From NCBI GenBank assembly GCA_964580585.1, contig CAZOKZ010000020.1, forward strand, positions 1-62,012: a stretch of 62,012 nt of DNA, read 5' to 3'. This stretch comes from CAZOKZ01 sp964580585. GTDB lineage: Bacteria; Sumerlaeota; Sumerlaeia; SLMS01; JAHLLQ01. Position 1 is the first letter of the stretch. Every line of letters begins with the position of its first letter. Shown piece by piece: positions 15,458 through 24,021 of the stretch. The notes under the pieces were generated by a model that searched no databases, was not told where the DNA came from, and worked only from the letters and a program-made list of their open reading frames with translations. The position numbers and the translations under genes were made by a program.

Positions 15458-15653
15458 CGGCCCAACGGGCCGGGATTCTCTAGCCCAACCCAACGGGTTG
15501 GGCTAGCAGTGCCTCCGTCCCCGGGCGGCCTGAAAGGCCGCGATACGTGTATTTTGCCACACCTGGATCGCGGTCCTTCAGATCGCGAATCGCCAAACAA
15601 CCCGTCACCCAGCCCTGCGGACTGGGCTATCGAATATCGGCCCGTTGGGCCGA
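15458..15653. repeat. Cluster of five triloop hairpins
   Basis: Five short perfect or near-perfect palindromes with 3-nt loops: 15458-15472 (6 bp, AAC), 15481-15505 (11 bp, AAC), 15525-15541 (7 bp, GAA), 15610-15624 (6 bp with one G-T, TGC) and 15637-15653 (7 bp, GTT). One exact decamer CTCCGTCCCC (15513) sits between the second and third. The pattern resembles REP-like elements. No transposase is in the window. Confidence 0.8.
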
Positions 15654-15761
15654 AAAACGTTTATTCCGATTTGCCAAATAACAACTCATCGAGGTTGATT
15701 GACTTGCCGTCAAATTCGATAACCCCCTGGCCTTCGTTCGACAAATGAGTCGGATCGGCCC

Positions 15762-16220
15762 TCATTTCCTAAACCGCATCGCTTTGTATTCTTCCACACC
15801 CAGGCGTCGCACCATTTTAGCATTATCCAGGATTGTCATGGCGAATAAGAAAAACATAAATCCTCCCCATGTAATAACGAAATATGGGATGGACGTAAAA
15901 AATTCCAACACCATGATCCAGAAACTGTCTGATTGTCCCCGCATACTATAATTTCCAACTTCGGGTGCGAAGATAATCATGATAAAAATAGGGATCCATG
16001 TTGCCAGAAAACATGTCAATGCCATCCCGGTGCAAATTCTACCAAACTTTGTCGTATCCCTGGTGGAATAGCGAATCGGCAACGTGACATTCATCGCGTA
16101 GTTCAAACTGTCTAAGGAGATAAAAATGATAATAAAGACTGGGAATACAAGGCATCCCAAGAAGCTAAAGACACCTTCCATTTTGATTCTCCAATCGAAT
16201 AAATTAATAGTCGGTATCAT
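15762..16220 (-). CDS. Polytopic membrane protein, 152 residues
   Basis: Four hydrophobic segments at roughly residues 15-36, 66-88, 108-130 and an end part before the basic C-terminus RRLGVEEYKAMRFRK. The true start may be the Met at residue 14 (MEGVFSFLG). Base composition is clearly more AT-rich than its neighbours, as is the flanking DNA, suggesting a different origin. No family recognised and no enzymatic motif visible. It lies between the hairpin cluster and the radical SAM gene, with no coupling to either. Confidence 0.65.
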   Translation of the reverse strand: MIPTINLFDWRIKMEGVFSFLGCLVFPVFIIIFISLDSLNYAMNVTLPIRYSTRDTTKFGRICTGMALTCFLATWIPIFIMIIFAPEVGNYSMRGQSDSFWIMVLEFFTSIPYFVITWGGFMFFLFAMTILDNAKMVRRLGVEEYKAMRFRK

Positions 16221-16280
16221 ATCGTTTCAAAAAAACTACGATAATAATACGGAATTATTCAGGAGAATCAGTTAATTCAA

Positions 16281-17885
16281 TCACCCCGCCTGCGCTTCCT
16301 GCACGGGTGCTTCGACGCGTTTTTTGGTGGTCAGTTGCCGCAGGCGTTTGGCGCCCGCTTTGATGTATTGCAGCGTGTTGCGCGGGCTGCCCGCTTTCAT
16401 CAGCATGCGGCTGATGTACGTCGGGCGCAGGTACATTTTCAGCAAATGTTCGCGCCGCCATTGCACGAGCTCGGCGCTCGACATGCCCGAGAGCGTGCGA
16501 ATGCCGCCGGTCGCATAACCCGCGCGTGCGGGATCGTAGTCTTGCTCGAAGAGTTTTTCCCGCAACGCAATTGCGTGCAGGTCCGTGCCCGGCAGCGGCG
16601 TCGCCAGGTTGAAATCGAAGAAATCCGGGTCCAATTCGCGCAGGAATTTGTACGTGATTTCCAGCGTTTCCTTTGTCTCCCACGGCAGGCCGATCACCAT
16701 GAACGCGTGCACGCGCAGTCCGTTGCGTTTACAGCACGCCACCGCGTCGCGCGCTTGCTGGACAGTTGCGTTTTTCATCATTTTGTCCAGCATGTCCTGC
16801 ACGCCGTGCTCGATTCCAAACGCCACGACCCAGCACCCGGCGCGTTTCATGGCTTGGGCTCGTTCGTCGTCCATCGTATCCACGCGGCTGTTGCAACCCC
16901 AGTGAATGTCCAGCCCGGCTTCCTCAATGCCTTGGCAAAGCTGCTGCAGCCAACGTTTGTTAATCGTAAACGTGTCGCCGTGGAAAAGGAACTCGCGGAT
17001 GCCGTATTTTTCCACGCATTCGCGCAATTCAGCCACGATGCGCTCGGGCTTGCGGCTGCGGACGGTGTAATCGGTCAGCAATCCCGCCGGGCAATAAATG
17101 CACTTGGCCGGGCAACCGCGATTACCGTGAATTACGGTCAGCGGGTTACCCGTTTCGGGCGAGATGTAAATTTTGTTGTTCAGCAAATGCCGCGCGGGCA
17201 GCGGCAGCGAATCCAGATTTTGCTGCAAATCGCGTTTGCCGGTGAAGAAGACGGATTTCGCTTCGGCGCCGGCTAAAATTGCGGCGGGTGTTTCGGCAGC
17301 CAGGCGTTTGCGTTTGACGGCGGCAACCTGGGCTTTGCCTTCGGGCTCCACGAGTGTCGAGGCCGGTTCTTCACCCACCCGTTCGAGCAAATCCGACCGC
17401 AAATGCAGACCCTTGATGGAGCAAAATGGCGCGCCGCCGGCGATTTCTTCGACGGCTTCTTCGGCCTCGTTGGGTAAAATCACGTCCAGTTCGGGGTGAT
17501 CGCGCAGCACTGCCGCCGCGTTCACCACCAGGGTTTCGCCTTTGGCGAGCGTCAGGATATTCGGGAGTTTTTCCTTTGCCAGAAAGCAGGTTTGCAGGTC
17601 GCCTTCGAGCGTTGCGGTCGTGGAATTCAGCATCAACGCGTCGGGTTTGAATTCCTCCAAATCGCGGAGAAACTCGTCCCACCCACGCCCGGCAGCGGGA
17701 TAGTCTTCGATGCGGCATTTCACATTTTGCCGTTCGGCGCATGCCGCGGCCATCGCCAAATCCATTGGCGGGAAAACGATTTGGACCGTTTGGTCCTCGA
17801 CCGTGCATTGGCAACGGTCGTCCCGGCGGTAAAGCCCCGTCGGCGGATTGATCAACAACAGTTTGGAAACGCGCGCATCGCTCAT
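16281..17885 (-). CDS. Radical SAM enzyme with N-terminal B12-binding-like domain
   Basis: 534 residues. The N-terminal 180 residues form a cobalamin-binding-like Rossmann domain (LLLINPPTGLYRRDD, then FPPMDLAMAAACAE and FKPDALMLNSTTAT). The radical SAM core begins near residue 253 with GNRGCPAKCIYC, whose CxxxCxxC holds the 4Fe-4S cluster, followed by EFLFHGDTFTINKRW, GCNSRVDTM and VIGLPWETKETL. The DxHxxG cobalamin motif is not evident, so B12 binding is uncertain. Such enzymes methylate or rearrange unactivated carbons, for example in lipid or cofactor synthesis. It is monocistronic. A corrinoid adenosyltransferase lies 2.4 kb away, which may be coincidence. Confidence 0.88.
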   Translation of the reverse strand: MSDARVSKLLLINPPTGLYRRDDRCQCTVEDQTVQIVFPPMDLAMAAACAERQNVKCRIEDYPAAGRGWDEFLRDLEEFKPDALMLNSTTATLEGDLQTCFLAKEKLPNILTLAKGETLVVNAAAVLRDHPELDVILPNEAEEAVEEIAGGAPFCSIKGLHLRSDLLERVGEEPASTLVEPEGKAQVAAVKRKRLAAETPAAILAGAEAKSVFFTGKRDLQQNLDSLPLPARHLLNNKIYISPETGNPLTVIHGNRGCPAKCIYCPAGLLTDYTVRSRKPERIVAELRECVEKYGIREFLFHGDTFTINKRWLQQLCQGIEEAGLDIHWGCNSRVDTMDDERAQAMKRAGCWVVAFGIEHGVQDMLDKMMKNATVQQARDAVACCKRNGLRVHAFMVIGLPWETKETLEITYKFLRELDPDFFDFNLATPLPGTDLHAIALREKLFEQDYDPARAGYATGGIRTLSGMSSAELVQWRREHLLKMYLRPTYISRMLMKAGSPRNTLQYIKAGAKRLRQLTTKKRVEAPVQEAQAG

Positions 17886-18166
17886 AGTCCCACGAGCATG
17901 CGCAAACCTCGTGCCTCACGGCAAGCACAGAAATGCACCCAGGGAACTTCTAATTTTCACCGCCTCGGCATGATCCAAGAGATTGGTCAAAAAATATTAT
18001 GACAACGTCTTTGCGTTGACCGGATGAATTTATCACAGATTGAACTAATAGGGTGACTAAATAGTTATTGACCCGGAAATGCGAAAACTTTCTCATCGCA
18101 ATCGTAGCATCTACCGCCATCGATTTTGCGCGATTTTCCTGAATCGTCGCGAGCAAGGACTCTCGT

Positions 18167-18547
18167 ATGCGAGTCGTGTTCTTGGGGGTTTTGGCTTTAA
18201 CCTTATCCGGTTGCGCTATCAACTACTATGACCCAGCCACGGGTACCCAGCACGTCTGGGGAGTCGGGCATTTAAAGGCCCGCGCCCAGGCTCCTGACGA
18301 TGGAATGCAAGCCTTGGCCGTCAGCGTCGAATGCACAGGCATTTCCGTCGGCACGTCACAATCCCAGGGCTTCGCCGTCATCGGTTGGCACCGCATGGAA
18401 GCCGTGCAAGCGGTGGACGAAAACGCGACCGTGCGGCTTGAACGTCCCACCGGCGTCGGGCTCTTCAACGTCCGTGTTGGCAAATCGTTTCCGTTAGATA
18501 CTGAAGTTGCAGAAAATTCTCACACCAAGTCTGGAGATTTGCAATGA
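18167..18547 (+). CDS. Small predicted lipoprotein
   Basis: 126 residues; AAGGA 8 nt before ATG. The signal peptide ends with lipobox LTLSGC (Cys16). The mature part starts INYYDPATGTQHVWGVGHLK and is otherwise unremarkable. It overlaps the next lipoprotein gene by 4 nt (ATGA), so the two are co-translated and probably work together at a membrane. The divergent gap 17886-18166 holds the promoters for this operon and for the radical SAM gene; no specific sites are clear. Confidence 0.8.
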   Translation: MRVVFLGVLALTLSGCAINYYDPATGTQHVWGVGHLKARAQAPDDGMQALAVSVECTGISVGTSQSQGFAVIGWHRMEAVQAVDENATVRLERPTGVGLFNVRVGKSFPLDTEVAENSHTKSGDLQ

Positions 18548-20088
18548 ACCGTACAATGGGTATTCGGGCACTTGTGTTTCTGAGCGCATTCGCCGTCGCC
18601 GGTTGCGGTATTGGAAAAACAAACATGTTGTTCGTGACGAAAACGAACGCAGGGTTGGATGTTTCCACCAAACCGCCGACGGCAGAGTTGGACATCGCGC
18701 GAAAAGAAGGTGTTGTTGGGCCTCAGTTTGAGGAAGGAAAAAAACTTCCCGTGATGGCAAGTTTCAAGTTTCAAAACCAAGGCATTTTTTCCCCCGCTGT
18801 GGGTTCGGCGTTTGCGACTGGCGATGCGGCTACAACGATGGCGGCTTTGTATGGCGACCCAACTCCTTACGAGTCTTGGGAAGTTCGTGCGAGCAAAGCA
18901 AAAAGTGGAGCATTGCCTTCGGATAGCACATTGACATTACCCAATAAACCTCTGCCGGGGAATGCTATCATAGACTATGATATAAAAACCCAGAAAGTAT
19001 ATGTACCGATGTTAGATCAGAACGGAGTGCATCGAGCCGATATAGACGGAAATCCACTATACGATATTATCGATATGCCAATCTATGATGAAGATGATGA
19101 TCCAGTTAAAGCAAAAACACTAAAGAATGGTGTCGCTTGTGTATTAGAGTTTCTTGGATTGAATCCTCCGTTGAAGTATCAAACAACGGATGTTCGTCCG
19201 GTGTTTTTTGGAACGGATACATCGCTCGGCGTCAAAGCCGCTTGGACGGATATGGCTACAAATATACCGGATTCTGTTCGCTTGGGTTATCATCGTAAAG
19301 AACTGGCGTTTGTGCCCATCACAATGACCGAGCAGTCAACAAATGGTACTAACCCAACAACATGGAATTTGAAAACCGCATCTTTACTCGCAACGCATGA
19401 TACCAGTGTTTCCGTTCCGGGTCCTGCCCAAATTAGAGGCTCGAATATTCAATACTTTGCCACTGGTGACGCGGCGACATTGCTTGCCATGCAACAAGAT
19501 GTCAGGAAAGCCATGCTTGTTCGCTTGGACCCCAATGCAGAGGGATATAAAAAAATATCGACGATTGGTGGAAATGTGGTTAAGCAACCGGGAATGGTAG
19601 GGCTTGGAGCTCAACTGGCTTTGATAAAAATATTCGAGGGTCTCGATACACTCACGGCAACAGATAAAATCGCACAAGATCATGTTGCTAGACTTAACAA
19701 AATTGCAGCAGCTTATGCGCCAGAATCAGTGAATTTAGTTACAAGTGATCAGGCCTCGTCCGTTACGTTGAATGTTGTCAATGAACCGGTGGCTCCAACC
19801 CATCTTGGACTCGTTACTGCCATTACACAAATAGAGACATCCATTCAAACTCTTGAAATGGCTACGAAAAGTCCAGTTTCTTTGACATTAAATATCCACG
19901 ATGGAGGGAGCTTTTCTCCTGTGGTTCGTAGTCTTTCAGGAGATGATGCAAAGAAACTAATCAATGAGGCATTGCCTTCTTTAAAAGAGCAGCATTTTCA
20001 TATTACAAGAGCATTTTATGAAAACCCCGATGTCGCCGAAGCGGTTCAATACTACGCCAACATTATCACTGGTCAAGAAAGGGAATAA
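18544..20088 (+). CDS. Large predicted lipoprotein with an internal domain repeat
   Basis: 514 residues. Lipobox FAVAGC places the lipid on Cys21. Two regions look homologous: residues about 31-97 (TKTNAGLDV, ARKEGV, ending FATGDAAT at 90-97) and about 221-312 (GTDTSLGVKA, YHRKELAF, ending FATGDAAT at 305-312). A weaker third echo, FSPVVRSLSGDDAKKL, occurs near the C-terminus. Codon composition becomes AT-richer after about residue 130, unlike the first part. No enzymatic motif is recognised. Coupled to the small upstream lipoprotein and followed after 1 bp by a 64-residue gene. Function unknown. Confidence 0.82.
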   Translation: MNRTMGIRALVFLSAFAVAGCGIGKTNMLFVTKTNAGLDVSTKPPTAELDIARKEGVVGPQFEEGKKLPVMASFKFQNQGIFSPAVGSAFATGDAATTMAALYGDPTPYESWEVRASKAKSGALPSDSTLTLPNKPLPGNAIIDYDIKTQKVYVPMLDQNGVHRADIDGNPLYDIIDMPIYDEDDDPVKAKTLKNGVACVLEFLGLNPPLKYQTTDVRPVFFGTDTSLGVKAAWTDMATNIPDSVRLGYHRKELAFVPITMTEQSTNGTNPTTWNLKTASLLATHDTSVSVPGPAQIRGSNIQYFATGDAATLLAMQQDVRKAMLVRLDPNAEGYKKISTIGGNVVKQPGMVGLGAQLALIKIFEGLDTLTATDKIAQDHVARLNKIAAAYAPESVNLVTSDQASSVTLNVVNEPVAPTHLGLVTAITQIETSIQTLEMATKSPVSLTLNIHDGGSFSPVVRSLSGDDAKKLINEALPSLKEQHFHITRAFYENPDVAEAVQYYANIITGQERE

Positions 20089-20089
20089 A

Positions 20090-20284
20090 ATGTATTCTGC
20101 TTACATTGATGATCGCAATACCAGGCTCGGTAAGCCTGCAACGAATAACACTGATCGAGAGCTAACGCTCCAATATTGTATGGCTATTTGGACCGTTCCG
20201 AATAATCTGAGAATAATAGGGTATCAAAGGGTCGAGGACCCAAACAACAACAGTTTTGGATGGATATGTAATACAGCGCCTTGA
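20090..20284 (+). CDS. Small protein at the end of the lipoprotein operon
   Basis: 64 residues starting at ATG 20090, one base after the TAA of the large lipoprotein, with AAGGGA 8 nt upstream. The peptide (MYSAYIDDRNTRLGKP at the start, NSFGWICNTAP at the end) has no signal peptide or membrane segment. The position and spacing suggest it is translated with the lipoproteins. No family is recognised. Confidence 0.55.
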   Translation: MYSAYIDDRNTRLGKPATNNTDRELTLQYCMAIWTVPNNLRIIGYQRVEDPNNNSFGWICNTAP

Positions 20285-20295
20285 CAAAAAACGCC

Positions 20296-20934
20296 TTACC
20301 CCATCCCCGGCTCTTCCAAATCTCGTTGCCAGATGAATTCTTCGACTCCCTGGCGCGCGTTGGTCCAGCGCGCCAGCACGAAGAGCGCATCCGACAACCG
20401 GTTGAGGTACACGAGTGGCGGGGTACCGATTTTTTCTTCGTCCGCCAGTGAATGCACCACGCGTTCGGCGCGGCGACAAATAGTTCGCGCTACATGAAGC
20501 GCCGCTGCGGTGCGGGTGCCTCCGGCGAGAATGAAATCCTTCAACGGCGGCAGTTCCGCGTTGAAGGCGTCGCATAAACGTTCGAGATAACCAATGTGGG
20601 TTTCGCCAATGATCGGCATCATGGGGTGTCGGTCTTCGGCGCGTGTGGCAAGATCGCCGCCCAGCGTGAACAATTGGTTTTGAATGAATTTCAAATGCGC
20701 GGCGAGTTGGTCGGCGCATTCAACCGGTGTGAAGCGTGCTTTTTCGCCTTCGAGTTCCAACCGCGCCACGCCTAGCGCCGACGCCAGTTCGTCCACCGTG
20801 CCGTAGGCTTCGATGCGCGGATGGCTTTTCGGCACACGTTGGCCACCGACGAGACCCGTTTCGCCTTTGTCGCCGGTTTTCGTGTACACACGCGTAATAC
20901 GTGGTGTTTTGCGCTCACTCGGGGCGTCGGTCAC
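20296..20934 (-). CDS. pduO: ATP:cob(I)alamin adenosyltransferase, PduO type
   Basis: 212 residues from a GTG start with GGAG 8 nt upstream. Makes adenosylcobalamin from ATP and cob(I)alamin. The ATP-binding TKTGDKGETGLVGG at residues 18-31, the IEAYGTVDELASALG block near 42-56, and FILAGGTRTAAALHVARTICRRAER plus YLNRLSDALFVLARW are all family hallmarks. It is 11 bp downstream of the MetE-like gene on the same strand, so the operon joins corrinoid metabolism and a cobalamin-independent methionine synthase-like protein. No B12 riboswitch is recognisable upstream. Confidence 0.95.
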   Translation of the reverse strand: MTDAPSERKTPRITRVYTKTGDKGETGLVGGQRVPKSHPRIEAYGTVDELASALGVARLELEGEKARFTPVECADQLAAHLKFIQNQLFTLGGDLATRAEDRHPMMPIIGETHIGYLERLCDAFNAELPPLKDFILAGGTRTAAALHVARTICRRAERVVHSLADEEKIGTPPLVYLNRLSDALFVLARWTNARQGVEEFIWQRDLEEPGMG

Positions 20935-20944
20935 AGGATGACTC

Positions 20945-21970
20945 CTACGAAAGATGTGTTTTCAAACGTTTGGCCACACGGTGGCAGGCGGCAAAGACTG
21001 CCTCGGCGCGTTCCGGCGTGCCAAGCCCGAGTCCACACGCCGGGGTAATAAGCGATTGTTCGGCCAATTGGGAGATGGTGTTCGGCCAAACGGCTTCCAT
21101 CCGCGTTACGAATGTTTCTGCCCGCTCGTTGGGGTCGCCCGTAAAATCCGTCGGTACCGCGCCCCAGGCTACGATGCCTCCGCGTGCCAGAAACACGTCC
21201 ATGGCGGTGTGATGAGCGACGATCGAATCCCAATAGCCAGCCGCGTCAAAGCTCACAACGTCCCACGGCATGGCTAAAATCGCGGTCCAGTCTGCCGCCG
21301 CGCAGCAATGCACTCCGGCACGGGCGCCTGCTGCGTGGATGGCCTCGATGAGACCGCCAAGGATTTCGCTCACCAACGATTCCCGCCCGGCGAGCGGCGA
21401 ACCTTCCTGACCCAGCAACATGAGCAGTGGTTCGTCCAGCGTGATCAAAGACGGGCAAACAGGTGTACTCGCTCGGAAAAATCGGGCCTGCACCGAAGCA
21501 GTTTGTTCAAGGTAAATACCCAACGCGCGCAGATGCTCGTCACTGGCGAGAAGTGACTTATTGTTCTCGCACCGAATGGCGCTCGCCAACGTCAGTGGGC
21601 CGGTGATCAGCCCGCGCCAGACACGGACTTGCGGAAATCGTTTCGATGACTGGAGAAATGCCATTAAGCCCGCAGCGGTTTCCGGCCCAAGCTTTGCCCG
21701 ACAATCGGGCAAGATTTCGGGCTCATATTGGCTGGGCCAGGTAAACGCCGTGCGTTCGGCGTTGCGCGGTTCGAGGAAAGGAACTTCGCCGAGGAATTGC
21801 GCGATCATGTTTTCTCGCGACGTACGACGCGGCAATTGCGGCCAAACGGGCCACTCGGGTGTCCATCGCGCCAGGAAATCGATGGCGCGTTTGGGTTCGT
21901 CGAAGGGTAAACTGCCCACGCCCGCCACGGCGCATCGGGGTGAGGGAAGCGGCAGGGGCGATGAAATCAT
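20945..21970 (-). CDS. MetE-like methyltransferase core protein
   Basis: 341 residues, matching the single-domain core of cobalamin-independent methionine synthase (full MetE is over 700). The start GVGSLPFDEPKRAIDFL is typical of archaeal-type core MetE and related uroporphyrinogen decarboxylase-fold proteins. Zinc ligand candidates are GVHCCAAADW (His and Cys near residue 222) and TPACGLGLGTPERAE (Cys near 315). Core MetE proteins of this kind take methyl from corrinoid proteins in some archaea, consistent with the corrinoid adenosyltransferase downstream. The substrate is inferred. Its ATG overlaps the hydrolase stop. Confidence 0.82.
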   Translation of the reverse strand: MISSPLPLPSPRCAVAGVGSLPFDEPKRAIDFLARWTPEWPVWPQLPRRTSRENMIAQFLGEVPFLEPRNAERTAFTWPSQYEPEILPDCRAKLGPETAAGLMAFLQSSKRFPQVRVWRGLITGPLTLASAIRCENNKSLLASDEHLRALGIYLEQTASVQARFFRASTPVCPSLITLDEPLLMLLGQEGSPLAGRESLVSEILGGLIEAIHAAGARAGVHCCAAADWTAILAMPWDVVSFDAAGYWDSIVAHHTAMDVFLARGGIVAWGAVPTDFTGDPNERAETFVTRMEAVWPNTISQLAEQSLITPACGLGLGTPERAEAVFAACHRVAKRLKTHLS

Positions 21971-22887
21971 TTCGCCAATCGAAGAGTCGATTTGGTAGTT
22001 ATTTCGGGCCGCATGAATTCCAAAAATTTCAACCGGGTTTCTGGGTGCTGGAGCAACTCGCTTCCGGAGGCGGCGCCCGAAACGGTTACGAACTGAAATT
22101 CCTCGTTCATGCCGGTCAGTCGCTTGAACATATTCGGGGCTTTTCTGTCGGATTCACCGCAAATGCCCAAAAAATCGCGCCCGCGGATGTTGGGAAAATT
22201 CTGGTCCAGTCGGACATCGCGATATTGCATGTACGGAGTGATCAATATCCCGCCTCGTACGCGCGACGCGTTTTGCACGGCGGTGACACCTGCCAAGGTG
22301 CCGCCGAAATTGCTGCCCAATAAGTAAATTCCCTCCGGATCGGCCAGATAATTGTTCTCCAGCCAATCGAGAGCCGTGTTCACGTCGATCAGCATCTGGC
22401 GATACACTTCGGTTTTTGGGTCGGGCGAAAAATCGGATTCGTGTATTTCACCGCCATCGGCAGTTTGTGTGCTTTCGCCGCAACCGCGCAAATCAAACGT
22501 CAGCGCGGAAAAACCATTGGCTAGCAGGAACCCAACGAATTCATCGAATTCCGAACGGTCGCTGTTGATTTCATGCAGCATCACGACAACCGGAGCATTT
22601 TGCGCGACGGGGGTGTGGGCATACATTCCCTTCAGAATGATCCCATCGGGGGTGGTGAATTCGACGTCGTAGCGTATTTCCGGCGCCGTGTAACGTGTGA
22701 CGGGTTTGACGGGCGAATTTTCCGGAAGACCCAGGACGTCGTGGACCTTCTGGGTGGTCTCGCGTCCGCCTTGAACCGGCCAACTGCCCGTGGGCGAATC
22801 CTCCGCGCCTGTCCAGCCGGCGATCAGTAGCAGTCCCGCCAGGGCGAGCGTTCGTTTTCCAGAAGTTCTCTTGCCGAATTTTTTCAT
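21967..22887 (-). CDS. Secreted alpha/beta hydrolase-fold protein lacking the nucleophile Ser
   Basis: 306 residues. A signal-like N-terminus (basic residues then LALAGLLLIAGW, residues 14-25) suggests export. The fold is clear: VVVMLHEINSDRSEF near residue 100 gives the oxyanion His region and TFDLRGCGEST near 130. The nucleophile elbow reads GSNFGG at 191-196, so Asn193 stands where Ser of GxSxG should be. That would make it a pseudoenzyme unless another residue acts. It is the first gene of an operon with the MetE-like and PduO genes, coupled by ATGA overlap. Confidence 0.82.
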   Translation of the reverse strand: MKKFGKRTSGKRTLALAGLLLIAGWTGAEDSPTGSWPVQGGRETTQKVHDVLGLPENSPVKPVTRYTAPEIRYDVEFTTPDGIILKGMYAHTPVAQNAPVVVMLHEINSDRSEFDEFVGFLLANGFSALTFDLRGCGESTQTADGGEIHESDFSPDPKTEVYRQMLIDVNTALDWLENNYLADPEGIYLLGSNFGGTLAGVTAVQNASRVRGGILITPYMQYRDVRLDQNFPNIRGRDFLGICGESDRKAPNMFKRLTGMNEEFQFVTVSGAASGSELLQHPETRLKFLEFMRPEITTKSTLRLAK

Positions 22888-23038
22888 CGCAAACCCGTTC
22901 CGATTCAGAGGATAGAGGTAGTTTCACAAAAGCCGATCCCCGGGCAATAGCGAAAATCCTTGCCGCGCAGAGCCAGTCGCCGCCGAATAGGCTTGGCGCC
23001 TAAACGATGCGCCTCGAAAGAACAGGACTCGCCGCCCC

Positions 23039-23998
23039 ATGCCGCCGTTTGCTTTTATCCAGGTCGATGTCGATGGCCTCTGGGCCATTCGGGAATGTTA
23101 TGCCCGTCCCGTTGGAAATACATTTCGCAACGATCCCGTCTGGGAACAAGGCGTGCCCGGATTGTTGGGGCTCTTCAAATCCATCGGATTGCCTGCCAGC
23201 TTCTTCCTGGTGGGACGGGACCTCGAGCGGCAGTCGAAAATCCGCGTCGCCCATCAAATCGCCGACGACGGACACGAAATCGCGAACCATTCCTATACGC
23301 ATCGCATTGGCCTGACGTTACGGACGATGGGAGATATTTTGAGCGAAATCGAGCGCACGCATCGTCGAATCGAGCGCGCGGGGCTCCAGGCACCTGTCGG
23401 GTTTCGCTCGCCCGGTTACGACCTCGATGCCCGAGTGCTACGCGCCGTGCGCCGAGCGGGGTACGCCTACGACGCGTCGATGCTGCCCACACGCCTTGGC
23501 CCGGCGTTGCGATTGGCCGACGCGTGGTTGGCTCAACGTTGGCAACCGTCGAAACGTCAATTTGGGCGGTTTTCGTACGGATCGGCTCCGCGCGAGCCGT
23601 ACTTTCCCGACCCGCATCGTATTCGCCACGCGTGCAAGTCGCGGTTGCATCGCGACCTGATTGAAATCCCTGTAACGACGTTGCCGCCGCTCGGGTTTCC
23701 GCTCACCGGTTCGGCGATTTTTGCCCTTGGACCCGACAAAGTCATTCGAGCGCTCGACCGATTCCGCCGCAAAAACCTTCCCGTGCTGCTTTTGCTCCAC
23801 GGCATCGACATGGTGGATTGCTCGCGACCGATTATCTTTCGTCAGCGCAAACCAACGGTCGGGGGTTTTTCGCTTTCCGCGCAGGAAAAAGAAGCCCTCA
23901 TCCGCCCCGTGCTCGAATACCTCCACGGACAATTCAACGTTGTTCGGGCTCGCGATTGGGTCGCCGAGAGGATTTATAGCCGTGGGGAAAAAGTATAG
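23039..23998 (+). CDS. NodB-type polysaccharide deacetylase
   Basis: 319 residues. The NodB fold is visible: QVDVDG near residue 8 gives the catalytic-base Asp and metal Asp, DDGHEIANHSYTH near 75-87 gives the metal-binding HxxxxH, and GFRSPGYDLDARVL near 120 is motif 3. It removes acetyl groups from N-acetylated sugars or related substrates, likely of the envelope. No signal peptide is seen. A late RPIIFRQRKPTVGGF region is atypical. Only 23 bp separate it from convergent argS, with no hairpin. Substrate not deducible. Confidence 0.88.
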   Translation: MPPFAFIQVDVDGLWAIRECYARPVGNTFRNDPVWEQGVPGLLGLFKSIGLPASFFLVGRDLERQSKIRVAHQIADDGHEIANHSYTHRIGLTLRTMGDILSEIERTHRRIERAGLQAPVGFRSPGYDLDARVLRAVRRAGYAYDASMLPTRLGPALRLADAWLAQRWQPSKRQFGRFSYGSAPREPYFPDPHRIRHACKSRLHRDLIEIPVTTLPPLGFPLTGSAIFALGPDKVIRALDRFRRKNLPVLLLLHGIDMVDCSRPIIFRQRKPTVGGFSLSAQEKEALIRPVLEYLHGQFNVVRARDWVAERIYSRGEKV

Positions 23999-24021
23999 CC
24001 ATTACGGCTTGAATATCTTTT

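Noticed and set aside
22888..23038. B12 riboswitch upstream of the MetE-like/PduO operon
   Set aside because: The 151-bp gap has no recognisable cobalamin box or conserved elements; it is too short for most B12 riboswitches.
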